From Pseudomonas lini (GTDB lineage: Bacteria > Pseudomonadota > Gammaproteobacteria > Pseudomonadales > Pseudomonadaceae): DNA of 64,000 nucleotides. The notes beneath the pieces were generated by a model. That model saw only the letters and a list, made by a program, of their open reading frames with translations. It searched no databases and was not told where the DNA came from. This document shows, in pieces, positions 18,000 to 27,057 of the stretch. Location: positions 434,001 through 498,000 of the forward strand of contig NZ_JYLB01000003.1 of NCBI RefSeq assembly GCF_001042905.1, in the 5' to 3' direction. Numbering within the stretch: position 1 is the first letter of the stretch; each line of letters opens with the position of its first letter. The position numbers and the translations under genes were made by a program.

Positions 18000-18215
18000 G
18001 GATTGGACATCACTGATATCAGAGAAGAAGGAACATAGCGTCAGCAGCGCTGAGCATTATGGCCAAATGTAACAACAAGAATACGTGAACTCGCGTCAAA
18101 AACTGTCAACTTGAAAGAGACAGTATTTCAATTTCCATCTACTTATTGCACCAAACGGTAAACATTAACCTTCTCCTCACTCGGACGAATTCATGTCCTG
18201 ACAGGAGATTTCATC

Positions 18216-18938
18216 ATGCTGACCCTTCGTAAAGCTTCGGATCGCGGCGCGGCCAATCACGGTTGGCTGAAGTCATTCCATACCTTCTCCTTCGCCAATT
18301 ACCGCAACCCGCGGGAGCAGGGTTTTTCCGACCTGCTGGTGATCAACGACGACCGCGTGGCGGCCGGCAAAGGTTTTGGCCAGCACCCGCACCGCGACAT
18401 GGAGATTTTTTCCTATGTGCTCGAAGGGGCTCTGGAACACAAGGACACCCTGGGCACCGGTTCGGTGATCCGTCCCGGCGATGTGCAATTGATGAGCGCC
18501 GGCAGCGGCGTTGCACACAGTGAATACAATCACTCCACAACACGCCCGGTGCACTTCCTGCAAATCTGGATCGTGCCGGAGGTCAGCGGCGCCAAACCGC
18601 GTTACCAGCAAGAGCACTTCAGCACGCAGAAAAAACGCGGGCGCTTGCAGCTGATCATCTCCCCTGACGGGGCCAACGGTTCGCTGAAAGTTCGGCAGGA
18701 TGCGCGAGTGTATGCCGGCCTGATCGATGGCAAGGAAAGCGCCACGCTGGAACTGGCCAGCAATCGCTACGCCTATGTGCATGTGGCGCGTGGCAGTGTC
18801 GAGTTGAACGGCGTGCAGTTGCAGGAAGGTGATGGTGTGCGGGTGCGTGAGGAGCAAGTGCTGACCTTGAGCAATGGCGTGGATGCCGAGGTTTTGGTGT
18901 TTGATTTACGGCCGCAGGAGTTGCCGAAGATGCCATAA
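18216..18938 (+). CDS. Pirin family protein (YhhW-like)
   Basis: The 240-residue bicupin has the pirin N-terminal motifs GFGQHPHRDMEI and GSGVAHSE, which supply the three His and one Glu that bind the metal. Bacterial pirins include quercetin 2,3-dioxygenases and redox regulators. ACAGGAGA lies upstream of the ATG. It is monocistronic and ends at a REP pair that separates it from the convergent ABC gene. Confidence 0.92.
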   Translation: MLTLRKASDRGAANHGWLKSFHTFSFANYRNPREQGFSDLLVINDDRVAAGKGFGQHPHRDMEIFSYVLEGALEHKDTLGTGSVIRPGDVQLMSAGSGVAHSEYNHSTTRPVHFLQIWIVPEVSGAKPRYQQEHFSTQKKRGRLQLIISPDGANGSLKVRQDARVYAGLIDGKESATLELASNRYAYVHVARGSVELNGVQLQEGDGVRVREEQVLTLSNGVDAEVLVFDLRPQELPKMP

Positions 18939-18962
18939 AGTCTGATGAGCACTAAAGCCCTC

Positions 18963-19058
18963 CCTGTGGGAGCGGGCTTGCTCGCGAAGGCGGTGTGTCA
19001 TTCAACATTAATATTGGCTGACCCGACGCCTTCGCGAGCAAGCCCGCTCCCACAGGGG
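18963..19058. repeat. REP pair (REPIN)
   Basis: Inverted copies at 18963-18989 and 19030-19058 fill the gap between the convergent pirin and ABC transporter genes, a position consistent with a shared transcript end. Confidence 0.9.
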
Positions 19059-19067
19059 ATTGAGGCG

Positions 19068-20879
19068 CTACCGATAACCACGAGCCTGCACGTTGAACAA
19101 CTGCGCATAGCGCCCGCCCGCAGCGACCAGGCTGTCGTGATCGCCTCGCTCAAGAATCGCCCCCTGGTCCAGCACGATGATGTGGTCGGCATTGCGCACG
19201 CTGGAGAAGCGGTGAGAAATCAGCAACGTCATGCGGCCTTCGGTGTGTTGACTGAAATGCTCGAACACCGCCGCTTCCGCCGCCGGGTCCAGGGCTGAGG
19301 TCGGCTCATCCAGAATCAGGATATCGGCGTCGCGGCGCATGTAGGCACGAGACAAGGCGATCTTTTGCCATTGCCCACCGGACAGCTCCTGCCCACCGGC
19401 AAACCACCGGCCCAACTGCGTCGCGTAACCGCGATCCAGACGCTCGATGAAGGGCGCAGCCATGCCCTCGGCGGCCGCTTGCTGCCAACGTGCTTGATCG
19501 TTGAACGCCAACGTATCGCCCACACCGATGTTCTCGCCCACGGAGAACTGATAGCGAATGTAGTCCTGGAAGATCACGCCGATGCGCCGTCTCAGCGCCT
19601 CTTCGTCCCAGGACTGCAAATCGCTGCCGTCCAGCAAAATACGGCCCTGATCGGGGCGATACAGCCGAGTCAGCAACTTGATCAGCGTGGTTTTCCCCGA
19701 ACCGTTTTCCCCTACCAGGGCGACGCTGCGGCCCGGCAGCAGGTGCAGATCGATGCCCTGCAAAGCGGCGTGGCTCGCCCCCGGATAACGGAAACCAACG
19801 TTCTCGAAACGCAAACCATCGCCGGGCATCGCGCCCACGGTAAGACTTCCGCTATCGGCAATAACCGGTTCGGCCAAATACTCGTAGAGGCTCGACAGGT
19901 AAAGGCCATCCTCGTAGAGACCACTGATCGCGCTCAAGCTGCTGCTCACGGCCGCCTGCCCCTGCTTGAACAGCACCAGGTACATGGTCATTTGCCCAAG
20001 GCTGATGTTGCCGTGAACGGTATCGACCACGACCCAGGCATAGGCCAGATAAAACGCAGCGGTGCCCAGCAGCCCCAGTACAAAACCCCAGCCATCGCGA
20101 CGCAGCGTCAGGCGCCGGTCTTCGGCATAGAGACGAGCAAACGTGTCCCGATAACGCTTCAACAGCAGCGGCGCGAAGCCGAACAGCTTTACCTCTTTGA
20201 TATAGCCCTCATGGGAGAGCAGCGTCTCGATGTAATTCTGCTGCCGACTCTCCGGCGCCCGGCGCGTGAACAGGCGAAAGGCATCCCCGGAAAAGTGCGC
20301 CTCGGCAAAGAACACCGGCAACGCCCCAACTACCAGCAGCACCAGCGCCCACGGCGAAAAATGCACCAGCAAGACACCGAAGCTGATCAACACGATCAGG
20401 TTCTGGATCAGCCCCAGCGACTTCATCACCAGCGCCAGCGGCCGGGTCGATGCCTCGCGCCGCACCCGTACCAGCTTGTCGTAGAACTCCGAATTCTCGA
20501 ACTGAACCAACGATAACGTCTGGGCCTTCTCCAGTATCATCGTATTGACCTTCTGCCCCAACTGCACCCGCAACAGCGACTGCTGAACCGACAGTGCGCG
20601 CTGTGTCCCGGACAGCAATGCAAGCACGCCCGCTTCGAACAACACATATCGCACAACCGGCCATAACGGCGCACTGCCCTGCTGCGTGTGCAACTGCATG
20701 GCGTTGACTACGGCGTCGACAATCCGCTGCCCCAACCAAGCCGCCAGCGCCGGCAACACACCGGCAATCAGGGTCGCCAGCACCAACCCCAGAAACAGCC
20801 CACGGGATGTTCCCCAGACCAGCAACAAGGCACGTCTCGCCTGGTCGAGCAAAGAGGCAAAACGGGTCAGGACAGGCAT
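19068..20879 (-). CDS. ABC exporter, fused permease and ATPase
   Basis: The 603-residue protein has an N-terminal six-helix transmembrane domain (about 20-330) and a C-terminal nucleotide-binding domain with Walker A GENGSGKTT, signature LSGGQWQK and Walker B DILILDEPTSALD. This is the type IV half-transporter layout and it works as a dimer in the inner membrane. No peptidase domain is present and no substrate gene is nearby, so cargo is unknown. The gene stands alone. Confidence 0.9.
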   Translation of the reverse strand: MPVLTRFASLLDQARRALLLVWGTSRGLFLGLVLATLIAGVLPALAAWLGQRIVDAVVNAMQLHTQQGSAPLWPVVRYVLFEAGVLALLSGTQRALSVQQSLLRVQLGQKVNTMILEKAQTLSLVQFENSEFYDKLVRVRREASTRPLALVMKSLGLIQNLIVLISFGVLLVHFSPWALVLLVVGALPVFFAEAHFSGDAFRLFTRRAPESRQQNYIETLLSHEGYIKEVKLFGFAPLLLKRYRDTFARLYAEDRRLTLRRDGWGFVLGLLGTAAFYLAYAWVVVDTVHGNISLGQMTMYLVLFKQGQAAVSSSLSAISGLYEDGLYLSSLYEYLAEPVIADSGSLTVGAMPGDGLRFENVGFRYPGASHAALQGIDLHLLPGRSVALVGENGSGKTTLIKLLTRLYRPDQGRILLDGSDLQSWDEEALRRRIGVIFQDYIRYQFSVGENIGVGDTLAFNDQARWQQAAAEGMAAPFIERLDRGYATQLGRWFAGGQELSGGQWQKIALSRAYMRRDADILILDEPTSALDPAAEAAVFEHFSQHTEGRMTLLISHRFSSVRNADHIIVLDQGAILERGDHDSLVAAGGRYAQLFNVQARGYR

Positions 20880-21124
20880 AGGGCGATGGACTCGGTGGCG
20901 GACGTCAGAGGAGCGCGGCAGGTTCTACAGTACGTGGAATGAGCCATCCACTCTACGGGGACAGGACGCGATAAAGCTGGCCACGCCCATCGTAAAAACA
21001 TCTAAAAAAACACCCTCACTCGCTACGTTTTAGCGCTTTGATATGGGGAGTCAATGCCCATCGGGATTCGAGGACGAACCTGAACGTCCAGCCGATGTGC
21101 CCTCTCCATAATCGGGAGCAAAAC

Positions 21125-21538
21125 ATGAAAATCAATCCCTACTTGATCTTCAACGGTGAATGCAAGGCCGCCTTCACGTTCTACGCCAAAAGCCTGCCAG
21201 GCCAGATAGAAGTAATGATGACCTTCGGCGAAACTCCGGCTCGCGACCATGTTCCAACGGACTGCCATGACCTGATCATTCATACGCGCCTGCTGGTCGC
21301 AGACCAGGCAATCATGGGGTCGGACACCACACCTGATCGCCCCACCACTGGCATGAGCGGTTGTTCGGTTTCGTTGAATGTCGACAGTGTGGCGGAGGCA
21401 GAGCGGGTGTTTGCTGCATTGGCGGAAGGCGGCAGTATTCAAATGCCGCTGGAGGCGACATTCTGGGCGGCTCGTTTCGGGATGCTGGTCGATCGGTTTG
21501 GTGTGGCGTGGATGATTAATTGCGAAAAGGATCAGTGA
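21125..21538 (+). CDS. VOC family protein, PhnB-like
   Basis: The 137-residue protein begins MKINPYLIFNGECKAAFTFY and ends DRFGVAWMINCEK, the start and end typical of PhnB/YjdN-like glyoxalase-fold proteins. The reaction is unknown in most members. GGGAG lies 7 bases before the ATG at 21125; the in-frame ATG at 21038 has no site and would add a non-homologous leader. Confidence 0.9.
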   Translation: MKINPYLIFNGECKAAFTFYAKSLPGQIEVMMTFGETPARDHVPTDCHDLIIHTRLLVADQAIMGSDTTPDRPTTGMSGCSVSLNVDSVAEAERVFAALAEGGSIQMPLEATFWAARFGMLVDRFGVAWMINCEKDQ

Positions 21539-22136
21539 CAGGGCTCCCCCCGGTTAGTACATAAATTTACTGGCGCTTTAATATCAACTTTGGGAATTTT
21601 TTTTCAATAGCCAAACAGAATTACTACACATCACGAATCCCCCCAGACACAAATATTACGAATATAATGCCAAAACACTCAATTAATATAGTCCTCCTCT
21701 CATTCGCCCTAAAAAGAGGCAGTCGCTGTACTGATCGCCTCCCCAACGTGCACCTACATCACCCTAGAACACAGTGGAATATCCTTATAAATCAACTCAA
21801 ATTTTCAAAAATGCGGGCATCCGCACAGTTCATACGCAAGACTTCCTCAGTTGTGCTTCGTTCTGCAGCCAGATGGGCAATTAGCCATCGCGCCTGTATT
21901 GCTTATAGAAAAGTCAACCTAAAGAGTCTAGTCCGACTGAAAGGGGCGTACCAACTAAGCCCGATATCACAAAAACAAATGGGCCTAAGCCTCGGCATTT
22001 GCCTATGTCATTGAATCAGCTAAAACTACCGAGGATGGAGTGACGTGTGTTCACGACGGGAAATGTTATAAAAAGTCAGATAACGTCAGTATTTTGTGTA
22101 TTAAGATTGCAACGCCAGCACATATGAGTAATTCAC
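21539..22136. other. AT-rich intergenic region before the orphan regulator module
   Basis: Base composition drops sharply here compared with the preceding genes. One 115-codon frame (21667-22014) is open but has no recognisable domain or ribosome site and a biased, random-looking composition, so I do not call it. The region probably holds the promoter of the regulator at 22137 and marks the left border of the lower-GC EPS island. Confidence 0.6.
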
Positions 22137-22868
22137 ATGATGAGTACTGAGAGCAAAATCGAAAATAGCCAGAGGGGTATTCTCGCTATTGGGCGCACTT
22201 GGCGCTCGACAGAGAAACTTCGACAATTATTTGTACCCAATCTCACACATGTTTATACATTAGATTATCCAAACCCGCCAAGCCTGGATATCGAAACACA
22301 AACACTCGATACCGTACTGATCGATATTGAAAGCCCCTCGATACTTAATGACTGCCTGGCGCTGATCAAGAAGTTACGCACGAATCCGACAGAACTGGCC
22401 ATTATTGTTGCAATCAACTATCGCTCTCCGCACGCTAAAATTGAATGCTACCTGGCCGGAGCCGACCACTGCATCAATGTACCTAACGATCAGGATGAAA
22501 AAGCCAGGTTACTCTCAGAGTTGCTCGAAACTCCTGAATGGCAACCCAGTGTCAAGTTGACCCTGGACCAAACATGCCTGCACTTATATAACGATGAATA
22601 CAAACTGGATCTGGCCTATCAGGAAATGAAAGCCCTGGATGCACTTATTAACGCAGAAGGCAATATCCTGCACCATGATAGTATGGCCGAATCCATGGGT
22701 TTGAATATAAAACTCTACGACTCACGCGTCTTGGAGAAATCCATAAGCCGGCTTCGAAATAAAATCAAAAAACACTTTGGCATTAACATCATTCACAGTG
22801 TTCGTGGTTATGGCTATCGACTGCTTCGAGGAGTCGTATCAGTCAATCAAACAAACTTTCACTCTTAA
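22137..22868 (+). CDS. Orphan response-regulator-like protein: pseudo-receiver plus OmpR-type winged helix
   Basis: The 243-residue protein has an N-terminal receiver-like domain (about 13-130) and a C-terminal winged helix (about 140-235, ending HSVRGYGYRLLR as in OmpR/PhoB). The receiver keeps an Asp at the phospho-acceptor place (LIDIESP, Asp63) but lacks the acidic pair after strand 1 (ILAIGRTW) and has Asn114 where the conserved Lys should be (CINVP). Phosphorylation-driven control is therefore doubtful. No histidine kinase is nearby. It is the first of three closely spaced genes upstream of the EPS glycosyl-phosphate transferase and is AT-richer than its chromosomal neighbours. Confidence 0.78.
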   Translation: MMSTESKIENSQRGILAIGRTWRSTEKLRQLFVPNLTHVYTLDYPNPPSLDIETQTLDTVLIDIESPSILNDCLALIKKLRTNPTELAIIVAINYRSPHAKIECYLAGADHCINVPNDQDEKARLLSELLETPEWQPSVKLTLDQTCLHLYNDEYKLDLAYQEMKALDALINAEGNILHHDSMAESMGLNIKLYDSRVLEKSISRLRNKIKKHFGINIIHSVRGYGYRLLRGVVSVNQTNFHS

Positions 22869-22879
22869 AGGACTAGGTC

Positions 22880-23635
22880 ATGGAGCCCAGCAGGCAAGCT
22901 ATCGTGCACGAAAACTTCGCATTGGTATTCTTCAGGCAATCGATTCTGAAACGAAACGATGAACTGTTCGGCAGCGAAATTTATGCCAAAGCGACCAAAC
23001 AGGAAGCACCGCTGAACAAGGGGTATCAACAACTGCATTCCGATCATCCACTGGCGACTTATTACGAAGTCCTGACTCGGATCCAATTGAGTGCCCTCTC
23101 ACAGATTGAGGCCGCGCCTTCCCATTCCGCACCGGCGCCAAACAAACTGTTCGTGACCATGAATCAATCTGCCTTATTGGATAAAGCGCTAATCAAGGAA
23201 ATGAACGATGCTCAAGCGGTACTCAAAAAGCATGAGCAACAGCTAATCCCCAGCATTAACAGCAGTTCGTTCCTGTCGTTCAACCTGAAAGAAAAAAGAA
23301 CTATTATCAATCACATTCACCTATTAAAAGACAATGGGATCGAGATCGCTTTCGATGGCTTTGATTTGAGCGACGACAGCACCGAAAAACTGATCAGCCT
23401 GGCGCTGTTCGATTACATAAAAGTGGACCTGACCAAATCCAATTTCGACATCATGGTCGAAAACAGCCAGGACTTTTTCAACAGATCTTACGACTGCCTG
23501 AGCGGGATGATCCACGACAGCAAGATCAAATTCGTGGCGGACCGCGTGGAGCACAAAGCACTACACACACTGGCCCGCAGCATGCCCTTCGACTTTTTTC
23601 AGGGGAGGTATTACTCACCGACCGAGCTTATTTAA
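22880..23635 (+). CDS. Degenerate EAL-domain protein
   Basis: The 251-residue protein has the EAL fold pattern without other domains. The EAL motif reads SEIYA (Glu33 kept), Asn95 is kept, the Glu of the 'lEiTE' strand is replaced (IPSIN, about 123-127), DDFG has become DGFD (159-162), KxD is kept (Lys181, Asp183), EGVE has become DRVE (221-224) and the end reads FQGRYYS. Loss of several metal ligands argues against normal c-di-GMP hydrolysis; binding of c-di-GMP or of a protein partner is more likely. It lies 11 bases after the first regulator and 38 before the second. Confidence 0.78.
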   Translation: MEPSRQAIVHENFALVFFRQSILKRNDELFGSEIYAKATKQEAPLNKGYQQLHSDHPLATYYEVLTRIQLSALSQIEAAPSHSAPAPNKLFVTMNQSALLDKALIKEMNDAQAVLKKHEQQLIPSINSSSFLSFNLKEKRTIINHIHLLKDNGIEIAFDGFDLSDDSTEKLISLALFDYIKVDLTKSNFDIMVENSQDFFNRSYDCLSGMIHDSKIKFVADRVEHKALHTLARSMPFDFFQGRYYSPTELI

Positions 23636-23673
23636 GTCTTGAAAATTTCACCAGACTAGGAAGGAACCTTATT

Positions 23674-24342
23674 GTGAATACGCCGAATAACAGCTTTCTG
23701 ATTTTCACCCGAGACCAACTGGCACGACAAGCAATCGAATCGCTTCTCGCACAACGCCTGTATTTATCTTTTGAAATCGAGTCAGGTAAACTCAGCAGCG
23801 AACGTATCCGAAAGAGTCGATTCACGCACATCCTGCTCGACCAGGCGGACATATCGCTAAGCGATGTCAGTTTCATCCGTAAAAATCAAAAAGATGCGGA
23901 AATCATCCTCATAACGCCCAACTCTGAACCTTCAGAACTCCATCACTTTTCGCACTTCGGTGTTGATGGCTTTCTCAAGAAGCCGGTAGCCGACGAAGAG
24001 TTCATCTCGGCAGTCAGTCGGGTTAAAGAGTCTCAGGGCAATCCTGATATCTGGTGGTTTAATGCTGACGATCGAACATTGGTCAAAGAAGATATCACTA
24101 TTCCATTGACCGGTACCGAGTCGTTAATGCTCACCCAACTGGTCCTCAGTGATCGGCGGGTACTCAGCAAAAACGATCTTATTCTACGCATCGATAAAGA
24201 CCCGGAACAATATAGCGGCCTTGAAATGTGCCTGAGCCGGTTGCAGAAAAAGTTCAAGACGGCAGCCAATGGAGAACGGCTGGTCCGCTCGGTTAGAAAC
24301 CGAGGCTACTGCCTGGCACAAAGGATAAGAGTCGCTTACTGA
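23674..24342 (+). CDS. Orphan response-regulator-like protein, second copy
   Basis: The 222-residue protein has the same layout as the gene at 22137: receiver-like domain (about 7-118) and winged helix (about 125-218, ending RSVRNRGYCLAQR). Asp56 (LLDQAD), Thr81 and Lys103 (FLKKPV) are kept, but the strand-1 acidic pair is missing (LIFTRD), so it also looks like a pseudo-receiver. GTG at 23674 is supported by GGAAGG upstream. Two related DNA-binding proteins around an EAL protein suggest a joint switch. Confidence 0.76.
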   Translation: MNTPNNSFLIFTRDQLARQAIESLLAQRLYLSFEIESGKLSSERIRKSRFTHILLDQADISLSDVSFIRKNQKDAEIILITPNSEPSELHHFSHFGVDGFLKKPVADEEFISAVSRVKESQGNPDIWWFNADDRTLVKEDITIPLTGTESLMLTQLVLSDRRVLSKNDLILRIDKDPEQYSGLEMCLSRLQKKFKTAANGERLVRSVRNRGYCLAQRIRVAY

Positions 24343-24822
24343 GCGAGGTCGCAATAACAATAACAATAAATGCGATTTCCCTCCTCACCTGATACACCCA
24401 CATCCATGACCTGCCTCCTTGCACTGCATATCGCCATAAACTCTCCCTTGGCGCCCAATCCGTTTCATCCCTCGCCTACCCGACAAACGTTTATCGAATG
24501 CTGCAATTATATAGACGATTGAGCGATATCCTCCTAACAAAAGAGCACGACCTTTTATAACAAGGCCTCTGAAAGTATGGCCGTTATAATTCGTCAGACA
24601 CACACAAAGATTTAGGTACTAGTATAAAAACCTGACACTGAGACAACCGTATCAGCTGACTTGAAAACAACGCCAGGACGGCCAGCCATAAGCCCGCGTT
24701 ATCCCCTTCTAATAATAAAAATAACTTCTGACTGAACCGCGTTCGCTCAGCCTTTGTGCGTGGCTGCCATTTATTAACCGTCGACTGATACACAACGTGG
24801 CGCAGGCCCGAGGGACACCGCG
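24343..24822. other. AT-rich intergenic region upstream of the glycosyl-phosphate transferase
   Basis: No gene is evident; two small minus-strand frames look random. It contains a short CAATAA-type tandem (about 24352-24369) and an interrupted dyad at 24555-24589. It presumably holds the promoter of the gene at 24823. Confidence 0.55.
24555..24589. promoter_or_regulatory. Interrupted dyad, candidate regulator site
   Basis: TTATAAC followed by AAGGCC faces GGCC followed by GTTATAA, with a central spacer of about ten bases. The right arm overlaps TATAAT (24585-24590), which could be a -10 box. It lies about 235 bases before the EPS initiation gene. A role for the winged-helix proteins upstream is speculation. 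Confidence 0.35.
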
Positions 24823-26217
24823 ATGGTACATAATCGTATTAATCGAAACAGCATATCCAAAGGACTGACTTTCTGGGGGCAATGGATAGTTGCCATCACG
24901 TCGGTCAATGCGTTGTTATTTGCTCTGGCGCTCTATCAGACAGGAGAAATAGAGGCCCATTACCGTGTGCTGGCAGTGCTTACTTTCCTGGGTTCGGTCC
25001 CTTCCTACTCCCTGCTGCTGGTTTATCACAAACAGCATGGTTACCTTTCCGGCCTGGGTCGACTGCTGCTGGGGTGGCTGCTGACGCTGACCGGCCTGAC
25101 CAGCATCGGCTTTATCAGCAAAACCAGCGAATTGTTCTCCCGGGAGATCATCCTGGTCTGGGCTATGGCCGGTTATTGCGTACAGGCCTTGCTGTACCTG
25201 CCTTTGCACAGTTTTTCCAGGCACTACCATCGGCAATTGCACAGCCAAAACAACACCCTGATTATCGGCACCGACCAACTGGCGGTGAATCTGGCAGACA
25301 AACTGGCCAAAACCGAGTTTCCCCCGCTGGTCGGTCTGATCAGCTCAAAACCCAACGAACTGTCTACCAACGTCAATGCCCACAGAATCGTGGGTCAGTT
25401 GCAGGAACTGCGCGAGCTGATCCGGGTGCACGATGTCCGGCGGTTGTACATCGCACTGCCCTTGAGCGAAGCCAAACAGGTCGAAGCGCTGTACATCGAC
25501 CTTCTCGACTCGAATGTCGATGTGGTCTGGGTTCCCGACCTGGGCAGCATGACGTTGCTCAATCACTCGGTCAGCGAACTGGATGGCCAGCCCGCCATCC
25601 ACCTCAATGAAAGCCCGCTGACCAGTTACCCGACAGCGGCGCTGAGCAAAACGCTGCTGGACCGAAGTCTCGCCGCCCTGGCGCTGATCGGCTTCAGTCC
25701 GCTGCTTCTGATAATCGCTGTCGCGGTGAAGATCTCCTCCCCAGGCCCGATTATCTTCAAACAGGAGCGCCATGGCTGGAACGGCAAGATCATCAAGGTC
25801 TGGAAGTTCCGCTCCATGCGCCTGCACGACGATCATCAAGTCCGCCAGGCCGGGCGTGAAGACCCGCGCATTACTCCGGTCGGCCGCTTCATACGACGCA
25901 CGTCCATCGATGAACTGCCGCAGTTCTTCAACGTGCTGCAAGGCCATATGGCGCTGGTCGGGCCACGGCCGCATGCGATTGCCCATAACGACTACTACAC
26001 CGGAAAGATTCAGGCTTACATGGCCCGCCATCGAATCAAACCGGGCATCACCGGGCTCGCCCAGATCAGCGGCTGCCGTGGCGAAACCGAGACCCTCGAC
26101 AAGATGCAAAAGCGTGTGGAGATCGACCTCAACTACATCAACAATTGGTCGTTGTGGCTCGACATCAAGATCCTGATCAAGACCCCCTTCACGCTCTTTT
26201 CCAAGGACATCTATTAA
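24823..26217 (+). CDS. wcaJ: Undecaprenyl-phosphate glucose phosphotransferase (WcaJ type)
   Basis: The 464-residue membrane protein has four N-terminal hydrophobic helices, a soluble nucleotide-binding-like middle (about 140-260), a further helix (about 280-300) and the C-terminal bacterial sugar transferase domain (KVWKFRSMR, RTSIDELPQFFNVLQG, VGPRPHA, PGITGLAQI). It moves a hexose-1-phosphate, probably glucose, from UDP-sugar to undecaprenyl phosphate, the first step of Wzx/Wzy EPS assembly. GAGGGA precedes the ATG. It is separate from, and opposite in strand to, the other assembly genes. Confidence 0.92.
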   Translation: MVHNRINRNSISKGLTFWGQWIVAITSVNALLFALALYQTGEIEAHYRVLAVLTFLGSVPSYSLLLVYHKQHGYLSGLGRLLLGWLLTLTGLTSIGFISKTSELFSREIILVWAMAGYCVQALLYLPLHSFSRHYHRQLHSQNNTLIIGTDQLAVNLADKLAKTEFPPLVGLISSKPNELSTNVNAHRIVGQLQELRELIRVHDVRRLYIALPLSEAKQVEALYIDLLDSNVDVVWVPDLGSMTLLNHSVSELDGQPAIHLNESPLTSYPTAALSKTLLDRSLAALALIGFSPLLLIIAVAVKISSPGPIIFKQERHGWNGKIIKVWKFRSMRLHDDHQVRQAGREDPRITPVGRFIRRTSIDELPQFFNVLQGHMALVGPRPHAIAHNDYYTGKIQAYMARHRIKPGITGLAQISGCRGETETLDKMQKRVEIDLNYINNWSLWLDIKILIKTPFTLFSKDIY

Positions 26218-26697
26218 CCGCTGCGACGTTCATCCCTTCTATTCTTCAGCGTATTGCTGACAAGGTTGTAGTCTGGGGTAGTCAGGTTTCTGACTGCCCC
26301 AAACACCCCGCCCCCACCGCCTCATATCCCATTCCACATTGATCCCGATTCAATGCCAGTCAGTTACGCAATTTCAGCCATGACGCACTCTTTGTAGCCG
26401 CTGCCAAAGGCTGCGTTCGATTGCGAAGCAGGCGTGAGTCCGGCCGACGTGATCTGCCTGACGTACCGCAAGTTCTGAATTTACGACAGCTACGCAGCCG
26501 AACGCAGCCTTCGGCAGCTGCTACAGATTTGCGACTTGGTTGACTGGCATGAATGCGGATGGATGCTCAATGTGTCGAGCAGGTCGAGCAGGTCGACCGT
26601 GCTCGCGCCATTGGCAAGAGAGGTGTTGCAGGAGGGGGATATAGCGAGGATCAACGGTTACAACATGCCGACAGACTGCTTGGTACTTCGCGCCTTT
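26218..26697. other. Convergent intergenic region with hairpins
   Basis: Between the convergent wcaJ and vanZ-like genes. It holds a hairpin at 26276-26302 (GGGGTAGTCAG / CTGACTGCCCC, no T tract) and a long inverted repeat at 26392-26527. A 60-codon frame at 26536 looks spurious. Confidence 0.6.
26392..26527. repeat. Long-spaced inverted repeat (GTAGC..GCTGCC..GGCTGCGTTCG)
   Basis: Arms at about 26392-26419 and 26499-26526 are imperfect inverted copies about 28 bases long. The sequence differs from the two REP families elsewhere in the window but has the paired-REP layout. Confidence 0.7.
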
Positions 26698-27057
26698 TCA
26701 GCGCACCCAGTACCTTGAAATCAATAACCCCATCAACACGCCGACAGTATTTGCCAGCATGTCGTAGGGCGAAGCCGTGCGCAGCGGCATCAAACCTTGC
26801 ATGGCCTCGATGAGCACGCCAGTGAGCAAACACCCCACGGCGATCCAGCGAAATTTCACATGGGGAAAGGCCAGGCGGCAACTGCACGCAAATACCAGAA
26901 AGCCGATCCAGTGATGGAGCTTGTCCTCTTCGACGAACAGCTCCGGGATCGGCTGAGAGCGCAAACCCGCGAACAGCAGAATCACGGTCACCGAGGCAAA
27001 GACCAGGCCCCGGAGCCAGAACGGCAACTCGACCAAGCCTTTGAGCCACGTGATCAT
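26698..27057 (-). CDS. VanZ-like small membrane protein
   Basis: The 119-residue protein has four hydrophobic segments and the VanZ-like pattern (DKLHHWIGFLVFA, then LIEAMQGLMPLRTASPYDMLANTVG). The function of these proteins in EPS loci is unknown. Its start overlaps the end of the yjbH-like gene by 4 bases, so it is the last gene of that operon. Confidence 0.82.
   Translation of the reverse strand: MITWLKGLVELPFWLRGLVFASVTVILLFAGLRSQPIPELFVEEDKLHHWIGFLVFACSCRLAFPHVKFRWIAVGCLLTGVLIEAMQGLMPLRTASPYDMLANTVGVLMGLLISRYWVR

Noticed and set aside
21667..22014. Plus-strand frame of 115 codons in the AT-rich gap
   Set aside because: No ribosome site, no recognisable domain, and composition like random translation.
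24385..24793. Two small minus-strand frames before wcaJ
   Set aside because: They overlap each other, lack ribosome sites and have no motif.
26536..26718. Plus-strand frame of 60 codons beside the inverted repeat
   Set aside because: Short, without domain or ribosome site, and it runs into the antisense of the VanZ-like gene.
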